Positions 1-5,195 of a stretch of DNA of 6,826 bases are shown here, in pieces. The stretch spans positions 1-6,826 of the forward strand of contig JAFQDY010000165.1 in NCBI GenBank assembly GCA_017399325.1. The letters run 5' to 3'. This stretch comes from Oscillospiraceae bacterium. Lineage in GTDB: Bacteria; Bacillota; Clostridia; Oscillospirales; Oscillospiraceae. The first letter of the stretch is position 1; the number at the start of each line of letters is the position of its first letter. A program made the position numbers and the translations under genes. Below the pieces are notes generated by a model that was given only the letters and a program-made list of their open reading frames with translations, was not told the origin of the DNA and did no database searches.

Positions 1-1
1 G

Positions 2-271
2 TTTGCACCTCGCTGCGACGGCAAGGAAGGCTCCCCCTTCAAGACCGCTTATGAGGTCATGATGAACTGGGGTGCTAACCACGGCGCTATCTCCTACGGT
101 CACATCGGCGCTGACCTGATCACTATGTGCTCTATGCTGCGTATCCCCGTATGCATGCACAACGTTCCCGAGGACGAGATCTACCGTCCCGCTTGCTGGA
201 ACGCATTCGGCATGGACAAGGAAGGCCAGGACTACCGCGCCTGCGCTACCTACGGCCCCATGTACAAGTAA
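2..271 (+). CDS. fucI: L-fucose isomerase, C-terminal part (5' end outside window)
   Basis: This is the last 89 residues of an L-fucose isomerase, the cytoplasmic Mn2+-dependent ketol-isomerase that converts L-fucose to L-fuculose. The reading frame is open from base 2 and ends in TAA at 269-271. The stretch NWGANHGAISYGHIGADLIT, then LRIPVCMHNVPED and the end GQDYRACATYGPMYK, match my memory of the E. coli FucI C-terminus almost block for block. The His of NHG (codon 80-82) lines up with E. coli His528, a metal/active-site residue, counting back from the C-terminus. The remaining roughly 500 residues, with the other metal ligands, lie upstream of the window. The identity is supported by fucA and fucU immediately downstream. 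The related arabinose isomerase is unlikely given this C-terminal signature. Confidence 0.95.
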   Translation, partial: FAPRCDGKEGSPFKTAYEVMMNWGANHGAISYGHIGADLITMCSMLRIPVCMHNVPEDEIYRPACWNAFGMDKEGQDYRACATYGPMYK

Positions 272-287
272 TTTCTCCAAAATAAAA

Positions 288-314
288 GTGGCGGTCTTAT
301 GACCGCCCCTTTTT
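288..314. terminator. Bidirectional terminator between fucI and fucA
   Basis: A perfect 7-bp stem GGCGGTC (290-296) / GACCGCC (301-307) encloses a TTAT loop. On the + strand it is followed by CC and five T (310-314), ending fucI. On the - strand the stem is followed by AC and TTTTATTTT (complement of 279-287), ending fucA. It lies 18 nt after the fucI stop and 15 nt after the fucA stop, so one hairpin serves both converging genes. Confidence 0.85.
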
Positions 315-322
315 AGAAATTC

Positions 323-889
323 TCATTTCATCTGATCCCGGTTAAAAATGGTTTTGGCATAGTTTTCTGCCGCTTCTAAGATGCCAATGGCATCTTCCAG
401 GTCCTCACCTACGCAGACCACACCGTGTCCGCCCAAAAGCGCCACAGGACGACCATTCAAGGCCTCCTCGATGCCCTTGTGAATGGCGTGAGTGCCGTGT
501 TCGCCGTAGGGCAGACAGACAATGTTGCCGAAGATCGTGTGCAGGAACGTGTTGGGATCGGTGTTAAAATCCCGATAGGCAAAGGCATAGGCCGTCAGGT
601 AGGGTGCGTGGCAGTGAAATACCGCATTGCAATCCGGACGGGCCTTGTATGCCGCTTCATGGAGAAAGAATTCCGAGGATTTCTTTCCTGTGCCGCCGAT
701 CTGCTCCCCTTGCGGGTCAACAACACAGATCATTTCCGGCGTAAGCAGGCGCTTTGCCTTGTGGGAAGGGGTAATATAAATATTTCCCGTGGTGCGGTCG
801 ATCATGGACAGATTGCCCTCCAGGGAGTTTACCATCCCCTTTTCTTCCGCCATACAGGAAAACTTTGCTACAATTTCTGCATAGTTCAT
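323..889 (-). CDS. fucA: L-fuculose-phosphate aldolase (class II aldolase)
   Basis: This 188-residue class II aldolase/adducin-family enzyme should cleave L-fuculose-1-phosphate into DHAP and L-lactaldehyde, using Zn2+ in the cytoplasm. All catalytic positions known from E. coli FucA fall at the same numbers when the protein starts here: Glu73 in SSEFFLHEAAY, zinc ligands His92 and His94 in FHCHAP, and His155 in LLGGHGVV. The N-terminal EGNLSMIDRTTGNIYITPS segment is the family's substrate-binding region. An in-frame ATG 11 codons upstream (920-922) is rejected: it overlaps the -10 box of the promoter and has no ribosome site, whereas AAAGGGA lies 8 nt before the chosen ATG. It is somewhat shorter than E. 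coli FucA (215), lacking part of the C-terminus. Relatives such as rhamnulose-phosphate aldolase or AraD are less likely given the fucI/fucU neighbours. Confidence 0.92.
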   Translation of the reverse strand: MNYAEIVAKFSCMAEEKGMVNSLEGNLSMIDRTTGNIYITPSHKAKRLLTPEMICVVDPQGEQIGGTGKKSSEFFLHEAAYKARPDCNAVFHCHAPYLTAYAFAYRDFNTDPNTFLHTIFGNIVCLPYGEHGTHAIHKGIEEALNGRPVALLGGHGVVCVGEDLEDAIGILEAAENYAKTIFNRDQMK

Positions 890-897
890 ATATTTTG

Positions 898-904
898 TCC
901 CTTT
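898..904 (-). promoter_or_regulatory. Ribosome binding site deciding the fucA start
   Basis: On the - strand this reads AAAGGGA, 8 nt before the ATG at 887-889. No purine-rich site precedes the longer alternative ATG at 920-922, so this site fixes the shorter start. Confidence 0.7.
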
Positions 905-917
905 CGTATTTTTCTTA

Positions 918-945
918 ATCATACCATTTAAAATAAAAAAGTCAA
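918..945 (-). promoter_or_regulatory. Promoter of fucA
   Basis: On the - strand TTGACT (-35, 940-945) is followed after 16 nt by TATGAT (-10, 918-923). This is close to the sigma-A consensus, with one mismatch in each box. Transcription would start near 911, giving a leader of about 22 nt that contains the ribosome site at 898-904. The -35 box is only 6 nt from the fucU ribosome binding site on the other strand. Confidence 0.75.
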
Positions 946-964
946 CTTATTGGAGGTTATCATT

Positions 965-1411
965 ATGTTGAAAAATATTCCTTCTATCCTCTCCCCCGAA
1001 TTGCTGAAAGTTTTGGCAGAAATGGGCCACTCCGACCGCATCTGCATCGGCGACGGCAACTTCCCCGGCGCCGCTATGGCAAAGGCCAAAAACGCCATCT
1101 TCCTGCGGGCTGACGGCCACGGCGTTCCCGAACTGCTGGATGCTATTTTGCAGGTTATGCCTTTGGACACCTATGTGGAAAAGCCCGCCATCTTAATGGA
1201 AAAGATGGATTGCGACAAAGACCTGACCATCCCTGTCTGGGACGAGTACAAGGCCATCATCGCAAAGCACGATGCGCGTGGTGCTGATGCTGTTGGCAAC
1301 ATCGACCGCTTCGATTTCTATGATGAGGCAAAGGATTGCTACTGCGTTCTGCAATCCGGTGAGACCGCAATTTACGCCAACATCATTCTGCAAAAGGGCG
1401 TTATTAAATAA
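965..1411 (+). CDS. fucU: L-fucose mutarotase (RbsD/FucU family)
   Basis: This 148-residue RbsD/FucU-family protein should interconvert the alpha and beta anomers of L-fucose, supplying the form used by the isomerase. E. coli FucU has 140 residues. The N-terminal block HSDRICIGDGNFP contains His22 and Asp30, the conserved polar pair of the family. ADGHGVPELLDAILQVMP follows, and the C-terminal block TAIYANIILQKGVIK carries the family's conserved Tyr and Asn. The start at 965 is preceded by GGAGG (952-956) with 8 nt spacing. An upstream in-frame ATG at 950 is inconsistent with that site, which lies inside it. The gene is divergent from fucA across 75 nt and is followed by its own terminator. 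The related ribose pyranase RbsD is the alternative; the fucI/fucA neighbours favour FucU. Confidence 0.92.
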   Translation: MLKNIPSILSPELLKVLAEMGHSDRICIGDGNFPGAAMAKAKNAIFLRADGHGVPELLDAILQVMPLDTYVEKPAILMEKMDCDKDLTIPVWDEYKAIIAKHDARGADAVGNIDRFDFYDEAKDCYCVLQSGETAIYANIILQKGVIK

Positions 1412-1420
1412 GTACTTTCA

Positions 1421-1455
1421 AAAGCCGATCGGTTTCCGGTCGGCTTTGCATTTTC
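1421..1455 (+). terminator. Rho-independent terminator after fucU
   Basis: A 12-bp stem AAAGCCGATCGG (1421-1432) / CCGGTCGGCTTT (1436-1447), with one G-T pair and a TTT loop, is followed by GCATTTT. It begins 9 nt after the fucU stop. The T-run is interrupted, so termination may be incomplete. Confidence 0.75.
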
Positions 1456-1459
1456 CCTC

Positions 1460-1488
1460 TTGTTTTTTTCTTGCTGTGGGGTTATAAT
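1460..1488 (+). promoter_or_regulatory. Promoter of the DUF1858 gene
   Basis: TTGTTT (1460-1465), a 17-nt spacer and a perfect TATAAT (1483-1488) form a sigma-A type promoter directly after the fucU terminator. Transcription would start near 1495, giving a short leader with AGGAGG at 1505-1510. Confidence 0.75.
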
Positions 1489-1517
1489 ACTGGAAGAATG
1501 AAATAGGAGGTCATATT

Positions 1518-1751
1518 ATGGCTGTTAAAATCGAAAAGCAAACCATTATCGGTGAAGTTTTGGACATCGCGCCTCAGGCTGCTCCCTTGTTCTTTGCAAT
1601 CGGTATGCATTGTCTGGGCTGCCCCTCTGCCCGTGGTGAAACCGTGGAAGAAGCCTGCGCCGTTCACGGCATTGAATGCGAGCCTTTCCTGGCACAACTG
1701 AACCACTTTCTGGAAGCCTACGAGGCTGACCAGGCTGAAAAGGCACAGTAA
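1518..1751 (+). CDS. DUF1858 domain protein (hybrid-cluster-protein-associated type)
   Basis: This small 77-residue cytoplasmic protein has no signal peptide or membrane segment. It matches the DUF1858 family: an N-terminal segment TIIGEVLDIAPQAAPLF, then GMHCLGCPSARGETVEEACAVHGI with a CxxC pair (Cys32, Cys35), and a C-terminal helix ending in a charged tail. Cys47 and Cys54 add two further thiols. In other anaerobes this domain occurs next to or fused with redox and iron-sulfur proteins, including hybrid cluster protein. Its biochemical role is not established, and binding of a metal or cluster by the CxxC is inference. The start has AGGAGG at 1505-1510 with 7 nt spacing. The gene has its own promoter and no hybrid cluster gene is in the window, so its partner is not visible here. 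Confidence 0.85.
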   Translation: MAVKIEKQTIIGEVLDIAPQAAPLFFAIGMHCLGCPSARGETVEEACAVHGIECEPFLAQLNHFLEAYEADQAEKAQ

Positions 1752-1760
1752 GCAACCGAT

Positions 1761-1795
1761 TATGCCATCCCGCTTATAGGGGTGGCATATTCTTT
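1761..1795 (+). terminator. Hairpin between the DUF1858 gene and trmK (weak terminator)
   Basis: An 11-bp stem TATGCCATCCC (1761-1771) / GGGGTGGCATA (1779-1789), with one T-G pair and a 7-nt loop, is followed by TTCTTT. The T-run is short and interrupted, and the trmK ribosome site (GAGG, 1798-1801) follows at once. It is either a leaky terminator that lets some transcripts into trmK or a leader hairpin. No separate trmK promoter is apparent in the 56-nt gap. Confidence 0.5.
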
Positions 1796-1807
1796 ACGAG
1801 GTGTTTT

Positions 1808-2506
1808 ATGAAAATTCCCCTATCCACGCGGCTATCCTGCTGCTGCGATTTTATCAACAAGGGCGACCGGGTTGCGGACATCGGTTGTGACCACGGATAT
1901 TTGGGCATTTACTTATTGTCCAAAGGCATTGCCTCTCACGTAATTGCCGCAGATATCAATGAAGGACCGCTGCAAAGCGCAAAGCGCAACGCAGACAAGT
2001 TCGGTGTTGCGAACAAAATGGAATTTTATCTTTCCGACGGTGTGCAAAGCATCCCCCGGGATTTTGATGCGATGGTCTGCGCCGGTATGGGCGGCGACAC
2101 CATGGTGTCCATTCTTTCCGCCGCATCTTGGCTGCGGGATCGCCGGTATCGGTTGATTCTGCAATGCCAATCCAAAACCCATCTTGTGCGGCAGTATCTG
2201 CTGGATATGGGTTGGGTGATTGAAAACGAAGTAGTCGTCCGGGACGGCAGATTCTTATACACCGTCATATCTGCATCCTGGCAGGATGTGTATTCCAACG
2301 GTCCGGTCCGGGATTATTACTATTCCCCTTGCCTGTTGGAATCCCCCACCCCCGAGAGCATCGAATATTACCACCGGCTGGTCAAAAAGTTGCGGATCTC
2401 GGTGGGCAGTCAAGGAGAAAACGCGGATGTTGAAGAAGAAACTGTACTGTCCCAGCTGGAGCAGCTTGCGGCGCGTTATCCTTTTTTGCAGGAGGAAACA
2501 AAATGA
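1808..2506 (+). CDS. trmK: tRNA (adenine(22)-N(1))-methyltransferase
   Basis: This 232-residue protein is of the TrmK (YqfN) family, SAM-dependent Rossmann methyltransferases that methylate N1 of adenine 22 in the D-arm region of certain tRNAs. Visible motifs in order: an N-terminal RLSCCCDFI helix, the SAM-binding loop VADIGCDHGYLGIYL (residues 22-36, with Asp24 and Gly26), acidic Asp49 in AADINEGPLQSAKRN, the family signature CAGMGGDTMVSIL (91-103), and LQCQSKTHLVRQYL (119-132). A C-terminal helical region (about 180-232) ends in the family's usual coiled, charged segment. The length is typical. The start is preceded by GAGG at 1798-1801. It overlaps the next gene by 4 nt (ATGA), so the two should be translationally coupled; this pair is common in Bacillota. 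Confidence 0.93.
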   Translation: MKIPLSTRLSCCCDFINKGDRVADIGCDHGYLGIYLLSKGIASHVIAADINEGPLQSAKRNADKFGVANKMEFYLSDGVQSIPRDFDAMVCAGMGGDTMVSILSAASWLRDRRYRLILQCQSKTHLVRQYLLDMGWVIENEVVVRDGRFLYTVISASWQDVYSNGPVRDYYYSPCLLESPTPESIEYYHRLVKKLRISVGSQGENADVEEETVLSQLEQLAARYPFLQEETK

Positions 2507-3291
2507 CAACTGTACAAGATATTTTGCGCGCGATTGAAGCGATCGCGCCCGAACATATGAAGATGGAATGGGATCATATAGGTCTGAACTGCGGACATAT
2601 AGACGCGCCTGTTACAAAAATCCTGGTGGCCCTTGACCCCTTTGCCGAGACAATCGAAGAAGCCAAGGAATTGGGCGCAGAACTGCTTGTCACCCACCAC
2701 GCGCTGATTTGGGAGGGCGGTTTTGTCAACGATCAGACCGTCTGGGGCAAAAACGCCCTGACACTCATTGAAAACGGCATCGCCCACATCAACGCCCACA
2801 CCAACTTGGATTGCGCCCCCGGCGGTGTCAATGATGTTTTGGCCGCAAAATTGGGACTTACCGATACAACCGTCATAAATCCCGTTGGCACAAACGCCCA
2901 GGGTCTGCCTTACGGTCTTCTCCGAACCGGGCTTGTTCCCGAACAGACGATGGACACTTTCCTGGCCACCGTAAAAAATGCGCTGGGTTGTGAGGGTCTG
3001 CGCTATGTAAACGCCACAGGCAAAGTGCATCGGGTGGCCGTCGGCGGCGGTGCCTGCGGCAGCGAAATAGCGGATGCGTATACCGCCGGCTGCGACACAT
3101 TCGTGACCGCCGACGTGAAGTACAACCAGTTCCGGGAAGCCTATGATCTGGGTATTAACATCATCGATGCAGGTCATTTCCACACAGAAAACCCCATCTG
3201 CGGGGTTCTTGCAAAGAAATTGCAGGCCGCATTCCCGGAAATTGCTGTATTTCTATCAAAAAACCATACGGATCCCATGAAATTCTATTGA
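2503..3291 (+). CDS. Nif3-like dinuclear metal center protein (YbgI/YqfO family)
   Basis: This 262-residue Nif3/GTP cyclohydrolase I type 2 homologue is a family of toroidal hexamers with a two-metal site and no firmly established cellular role. Metal ligands can be placed: His65 and His66 in LLVTHHALIW, Asp103 in HTNLDCAPGG, and His225 and Glu229 in DAGHFHTEN. Their spacing matches E. coli YbgI (His63, His64, Asp101, His215, Glu219). The WDHIGLNCG motif (23-31) and the VAVGGGACGSEI loop are also family hallmarks. It is close to the short YbgI form (247) and lacks the roughly 110-residue inserted domain of B. subtilis YqfO (373). The start overlaps the trmK stop as ATGA, with CAGGAGG at 2489-2495. 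No terminator hairpin follows. Annotation as a GTP cyclohydrolase should be treated with caution. Confidence 0.92.
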   Translation: MTTVQDILRAIEAIAPEHMKMEWDHIGLNCGHIDAPVTKILVALDPFAETIEEAKELGAELLVTHHALIWEGGFVNDQTVWGKNALTLIENGIAHINAHTNLDCAPGGVNDVLAAKLGLTDTTVINPVGTNAQGLPYGLLRTGLVPEQTMDTFLATVKNALGCEGLRYVNATGKVHRVAVGGGACGSEIADAYTAGCDTFVTADVKYNQFREAYDLGINIIDAGHFHTENPICGVLAKKLQAAFPEIAVFLSKNHTDPMKFY

Positions 3292-3316
3292 TTTTCTGAC
3301 ATTTTTTTGCTAGAAT
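3288..3316 (+). promoter_or_regulatory. Promoter of yebC (extended -10)
   Basis: TTGATT (3288-3293), a 17-nt spacer and TAGAAT (3311-3316), preceded by TGC, form an extended -10 promoter. The -35 box overlaps the stop codon of the Nif3 gene (3289-3291). Transcription would start near 3323, and AGGAAGG at 3341-3347 precedes the yebC ATG. Confidence 0.7.
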
Positions 3317-3355
3317 AAATGGGAATTTTAGACTTGAAACAGGAAGGAAATTACT

Positions 3356-4084
3356 ATGTCCGGACATTCCAAATGGCATAACATTCAAAAAACCAAGGGC
3401 GCACAGGACGCCAAGCGCGCTGCCGCCTTTACCAAAATTGCAAAGGAACTGATCGTTGCGGTGAAAGAAGGCGGTGGCATCACCGACCCTGCCAACAACT
3501 CCCGTTTGGCCACCGTCATCACCAAGGCCAAAGCTGCCAATATGCCCAACGACAATATTAAGCGTTGTCTGGAGAAGGCTGCCGGCGGCGGCAGTGGCGA
3601 CAGCTACGAAACCATCACTTACGAAGGCTACGGCCCCGGCGGCGTGGCTGTGATCGTTGAGGCTATGACTGACAACCGCAACCGTACTGCAGGTTCTATG
3701 CGCCATCACTTCGATAAGTTTGGCGGTAATCTGGGCGCTTCCGGCTGTGTGGCCTGGAGTTTTGACAAGAAGGGCGTTCTGGTGATCGATAACGAAGACG
3801 GCGACTACGATGAAGACACCGTTATGATGGACGCAATGGACGCCGGTGCGGACGATTTTGAGGCTGAAGAGGATTGCTTCACCATCTACACCGACCCCGA
3901 CGACTTCAACGATGTGGTCGCAAAACTGGATAAGTACACATTCGTTTCTGCCCAGATCGAGATGGTTCCCCAAAACTATCAGAAGTTGGAAAGCGAAGAA
4001 CAGGCTGTGCAGATGCAAAAACTCATCGACGCTATGGAAGATGACGACGATGTGCAGAATGTCTGGCACAACTGGGAAGAATAA
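3356..4084 (+). CDS. yebC: YebC/PmpR family (TACO1-like) protein
   Basis: This 242-residue YebC-family protein has the hallmark start MSGHSKWHNIQKTKGAQDAKRAA and the conserved KEGGGITDPANNSRLATVITKAKAANMPNDNIKRCLEKA segment. The middle domain, with YEGYGPGGVAVIVEAMTDNRNRTA and HHFDKFGGNLGASGCVAWSF, also matches the family, as does the acidic end DDDVQNVWHNWEE. The length is typical. Homologues were long annotated as DNA-binding transcriptional regulators (PmpR in Pseudomonas). More recent work on YebC and mitochondrial TACO1 points to a ribosome-associated factor that helps translate proline-rich stretches. The sequence alone cannot separate these roles. The start has AGGAAGG at 3341-3347 and its own promoter. 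It is followed by a terminator shared with the converging gene. Confidence 0.95.
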   Translation: MSGHSKWHNIQKTKGAQDAKRAAAFTKIAKELIVAVKEGGGITDPANNSRLATVITKAKAANMPNDNIKRCLEKAAGGGSGDSYETITYEGYGPGGVAVIVEAMTDNRNRTAGSMRHHFDKFGGNLGASGCVAWSFDKKGVLVIDNEDGDYDEDTVMMDAMDAGADDFEAEEDCFTIYTDPDDFNDVVAKLDKYTFVSAQIEMVPQNYQKLESEEQAVQMQKLIDAMEDDDDVQNVWHNWEE

Positions 4085-4114
4085 AAAAGGCCCCCTCCGA
4101 GAATTCGGAGGGGG
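4083..4114. terminator. Bidirectional terminator between yebC and ldh, strongest for ldh
   Basis: A perfect 10-bp stem CCCCCTCCGA (4091-4100) / TCGGAGGGGG (4105-4114) has a GAAT loop. Read on the - strand it is followed by CC and six T (complement of 4083-4088), a classic terminator for the dehydrogenase gene, whose stop is 14 nt away. Read on the + strand it is 6 nt after the yebC stop but has only a weak T-run (ATCTTATCTTG). Two bases of the - strand T-run lie inside the yebC TAA. Confidence 0.85.
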
Positions 4115-4127
4115 ATCTTATCTTGTA

Positions 4128-5072
4128 TTACAGTTCGATTTGGGCAATGACAGATTTCAGTTTATCAGCGCTTGCGTGGAGTTTTGCCACTTCTTCATCG
4201 GTAAGTTTGTTCAGGATCTTTCCGCGGACGCCGGTTCTGTCCACCAGCGCCAGAGTAGACAGGCACACATCTTCCACGCCGTACTCGCCGTGCATCATAG
4301 TGGAAATTGTCAAGGCTGTGCCTGCGCCGTTATAAATGCACTTGCAGATATGGCACACGGACATAGCAACTGCGTAGAACGTTGCGCCCTTGTTCTCGAT
4401 GACAATGGCGCCGGATTTCTTCACGAAGGTTTCCACTTCTTCATAATCCCGATTCCATACGATGCGTTCTTTATCAGGTGAATTTTCTTTGTAAACGTCC
4501 AAATGGTTGTTGGCAATGGTAGCCAAGGACCATGGTACGAAAGAACTGTCGCCGTGTTCGCCGTACACATGGGCGTGCACATTTTTAGGGCTGATGCAGA
4601 ACCGTCTTGCCAATTCAGACTGCAGACGGCTGGTATCCAGGATCGTACCGGAACCAACGATCTGATGCTCGGGCAGACCGGACACTTTGTGGAACACATA
4701 AGTCAGAATGTCCACCGGATTGGACACGATCACATAGATAGCCTTGGGCGCGTGCTGCACAACATTTTTGGCAACGTCTTTCAGAATATTTACATTTGTC
4801 TGAGCCAGATCCAGGCGTGTCATACCGGGCTTTCTGGCAATGCCGCAGGTAATGACCACAATATCGGAACCTGCCGCATCTTCATAGTCACCGGAACGGA
4901 CAATGGCCGGAGAATGGAACGGTGCGCCCTGATAAATATCCAGCGCCTCACCCATTGCCTTTTGCTTGTTAATATCGATCAACACGATTTCAGAGGCAAC
5001 GCCTTGCACCATCAGATCGTTCGCGATTGTTGCGCCAACATTACCTGCGCCGATTACGCTAATTTTGCCCAT
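4128..5072 (-). CDS. ldh: L-lactate/malate dehydrogenase family protein (LDH-like, Arg at specificity position)
   Basis: This 314-residue NAD-dependent 2-hydroxyacid dehydrogenase belongs to the LDH/MDH superfamily. Visible features: nucleotide-binding GAGNVG (8-13), Asp33 at the end of beta-2 (typical of NAD preference), the loop CGIARKPGMTRLDL (76-89), SNPVD (117-121), GSGTILDTSRL (140-150, with Asp146 and Arg149 as relay Asp and carboxylate-binding Arg), and catalytic His173 in GEHGDSS. GSGT-LDT-R and KGATFYA are LDH-like, and related clostridial proteins are usually labelled L-lactate dehydrogenase. However, Arg80 occupies classical position 102, where lactate enzymes carry Gln and malate enzymes Arg, so malate/oxaloacetate activity is a real alternative. 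AAGGAG lies 9 nt before the ATG. The gene has its own strong promoter and terminator, so it is probably transcribed alone. Family membership is certain; the substrate is not. Confidence 0.9.
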   Translation of the reverse strand: MGKISVIGAGNVGATIANDLMVQGVASEIVLIDINKQKAMGEALDIYQGAPFHSPAIVRSGDYEDAAGSDIVVITCGIARKPGMTRLDLAQTNVNILKDVAKNVVQHAPKAIYVIVSNPVDILTYVFHKVSGLPEHQIVGSGTILDTSRLQSELARRFCISPKNVHAHVYGEHGDSSFVPWSLATIANNHLDVYKENSPDKERIVWNRDYEEVETFVKKSGAIVIENKGATFYAVAMSVCHICKCIYNGAGTALTISTMMHGEYGVEDVCLSTLALVDRTGVRGKILNKLTDEEVAKLHASADKLKSVIAQIEL

Positions 5073-5100
5073 TCCTCTTTGCTCCTTAACACTATAAATT

Positions 5101-5121
5101 CCGGAGTTTTCGTCCCTCCGG
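5101..5121 (-). other. Leader hairpin in the ldh 5' UTR
   Basis: A 6-bp perfect stem CCGGAG (5101-5106) / CTCCGG (5116-5121) encloses a 9-nt loop. With the predicted start near 5125 it would form at the very 5' end of the ldh mRNA, about 28 nt before the start codon. It has no T-run and leaves the true ribosome site free, so mRNA stabilisation is a more natural guess than termination. This is inference from position only. Confidence 0.45.
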
Positions 5122-5144
5122 TATCGATACCATTATATCGATAT
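5120..5144. promoter_or_regulatory. Paired TATCGATA palindromes on the ldh promoter (candidate operators)
   Basis: There are two perfect inverted repeats: GGTATCGATACC (5120-5131) and ATATCGATAT (5135-5144), both with the core TATCGATA. Their centres are 14 bp apart. The first covers the predicted transcription start and the second overlaps the -10 box, so a dimeric regulator bound here would block RNA polymerase. I cannot assign a regulator: the sequence does not resemble the Rex consensus (TTGTTAA-N4-TTAACAA) or a CcpA cre site. Confidence 0.5.
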
Positions 5145-5160
5145 TATTGTATCTTGTCAA
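5132..5160 (-). promoter_or_regulatory. Consensus promoter of ldh
   Basis: On the - strand TTGACA (5155-5160), a 17-nt spacer and TATAAT (5132-5137) match the sigma-A consensus at all twelve positions. Transcription would start near 5125, giving a leader of about 53 nt that contains the hairpin at 5101-5121 and an AAGGAG ribosome site. Confidence 0.88.
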
Positions 5161-5195
5161 TAGAATTCCCGTATTTTTACAAAATTTTGCGGCCT

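Noticed and set aside
425..931. A 168-codon open frame on the + strand opposite fucA
   Set aside because: Antisense to fucA, which has catalytic residues, promoter and ribosome site on the - strand.
929..934. TAAAAT as the fucU -10 box
   Set aside because: No acceptable -35 lies 16-18 nt upstream (GTATTT is the best), so it is discussed as a possibility and not listed as a feature.
2476..3183. A 235-codon open frame on the - strand opposite the Nif3 gene
   Set aside because: Antisense to a gene whose metal ligands are all in place; no plausible start signal or homology.
3161..4069. A 302-codon open frame on the - strand opposite yebC
   Set aside because: Fully antisense to the conserved yebC frame, with no recognisable domain and a His/Val/Gly-rich shadow composition.
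5178..5190. Palindrome CAAAATTTTG after pepT as a possible terminator
   Set aside because: Pure A/T pairing with no loop and no GC stem. It would not form a stable hairpin, so pepT is left without an assigned terminator.
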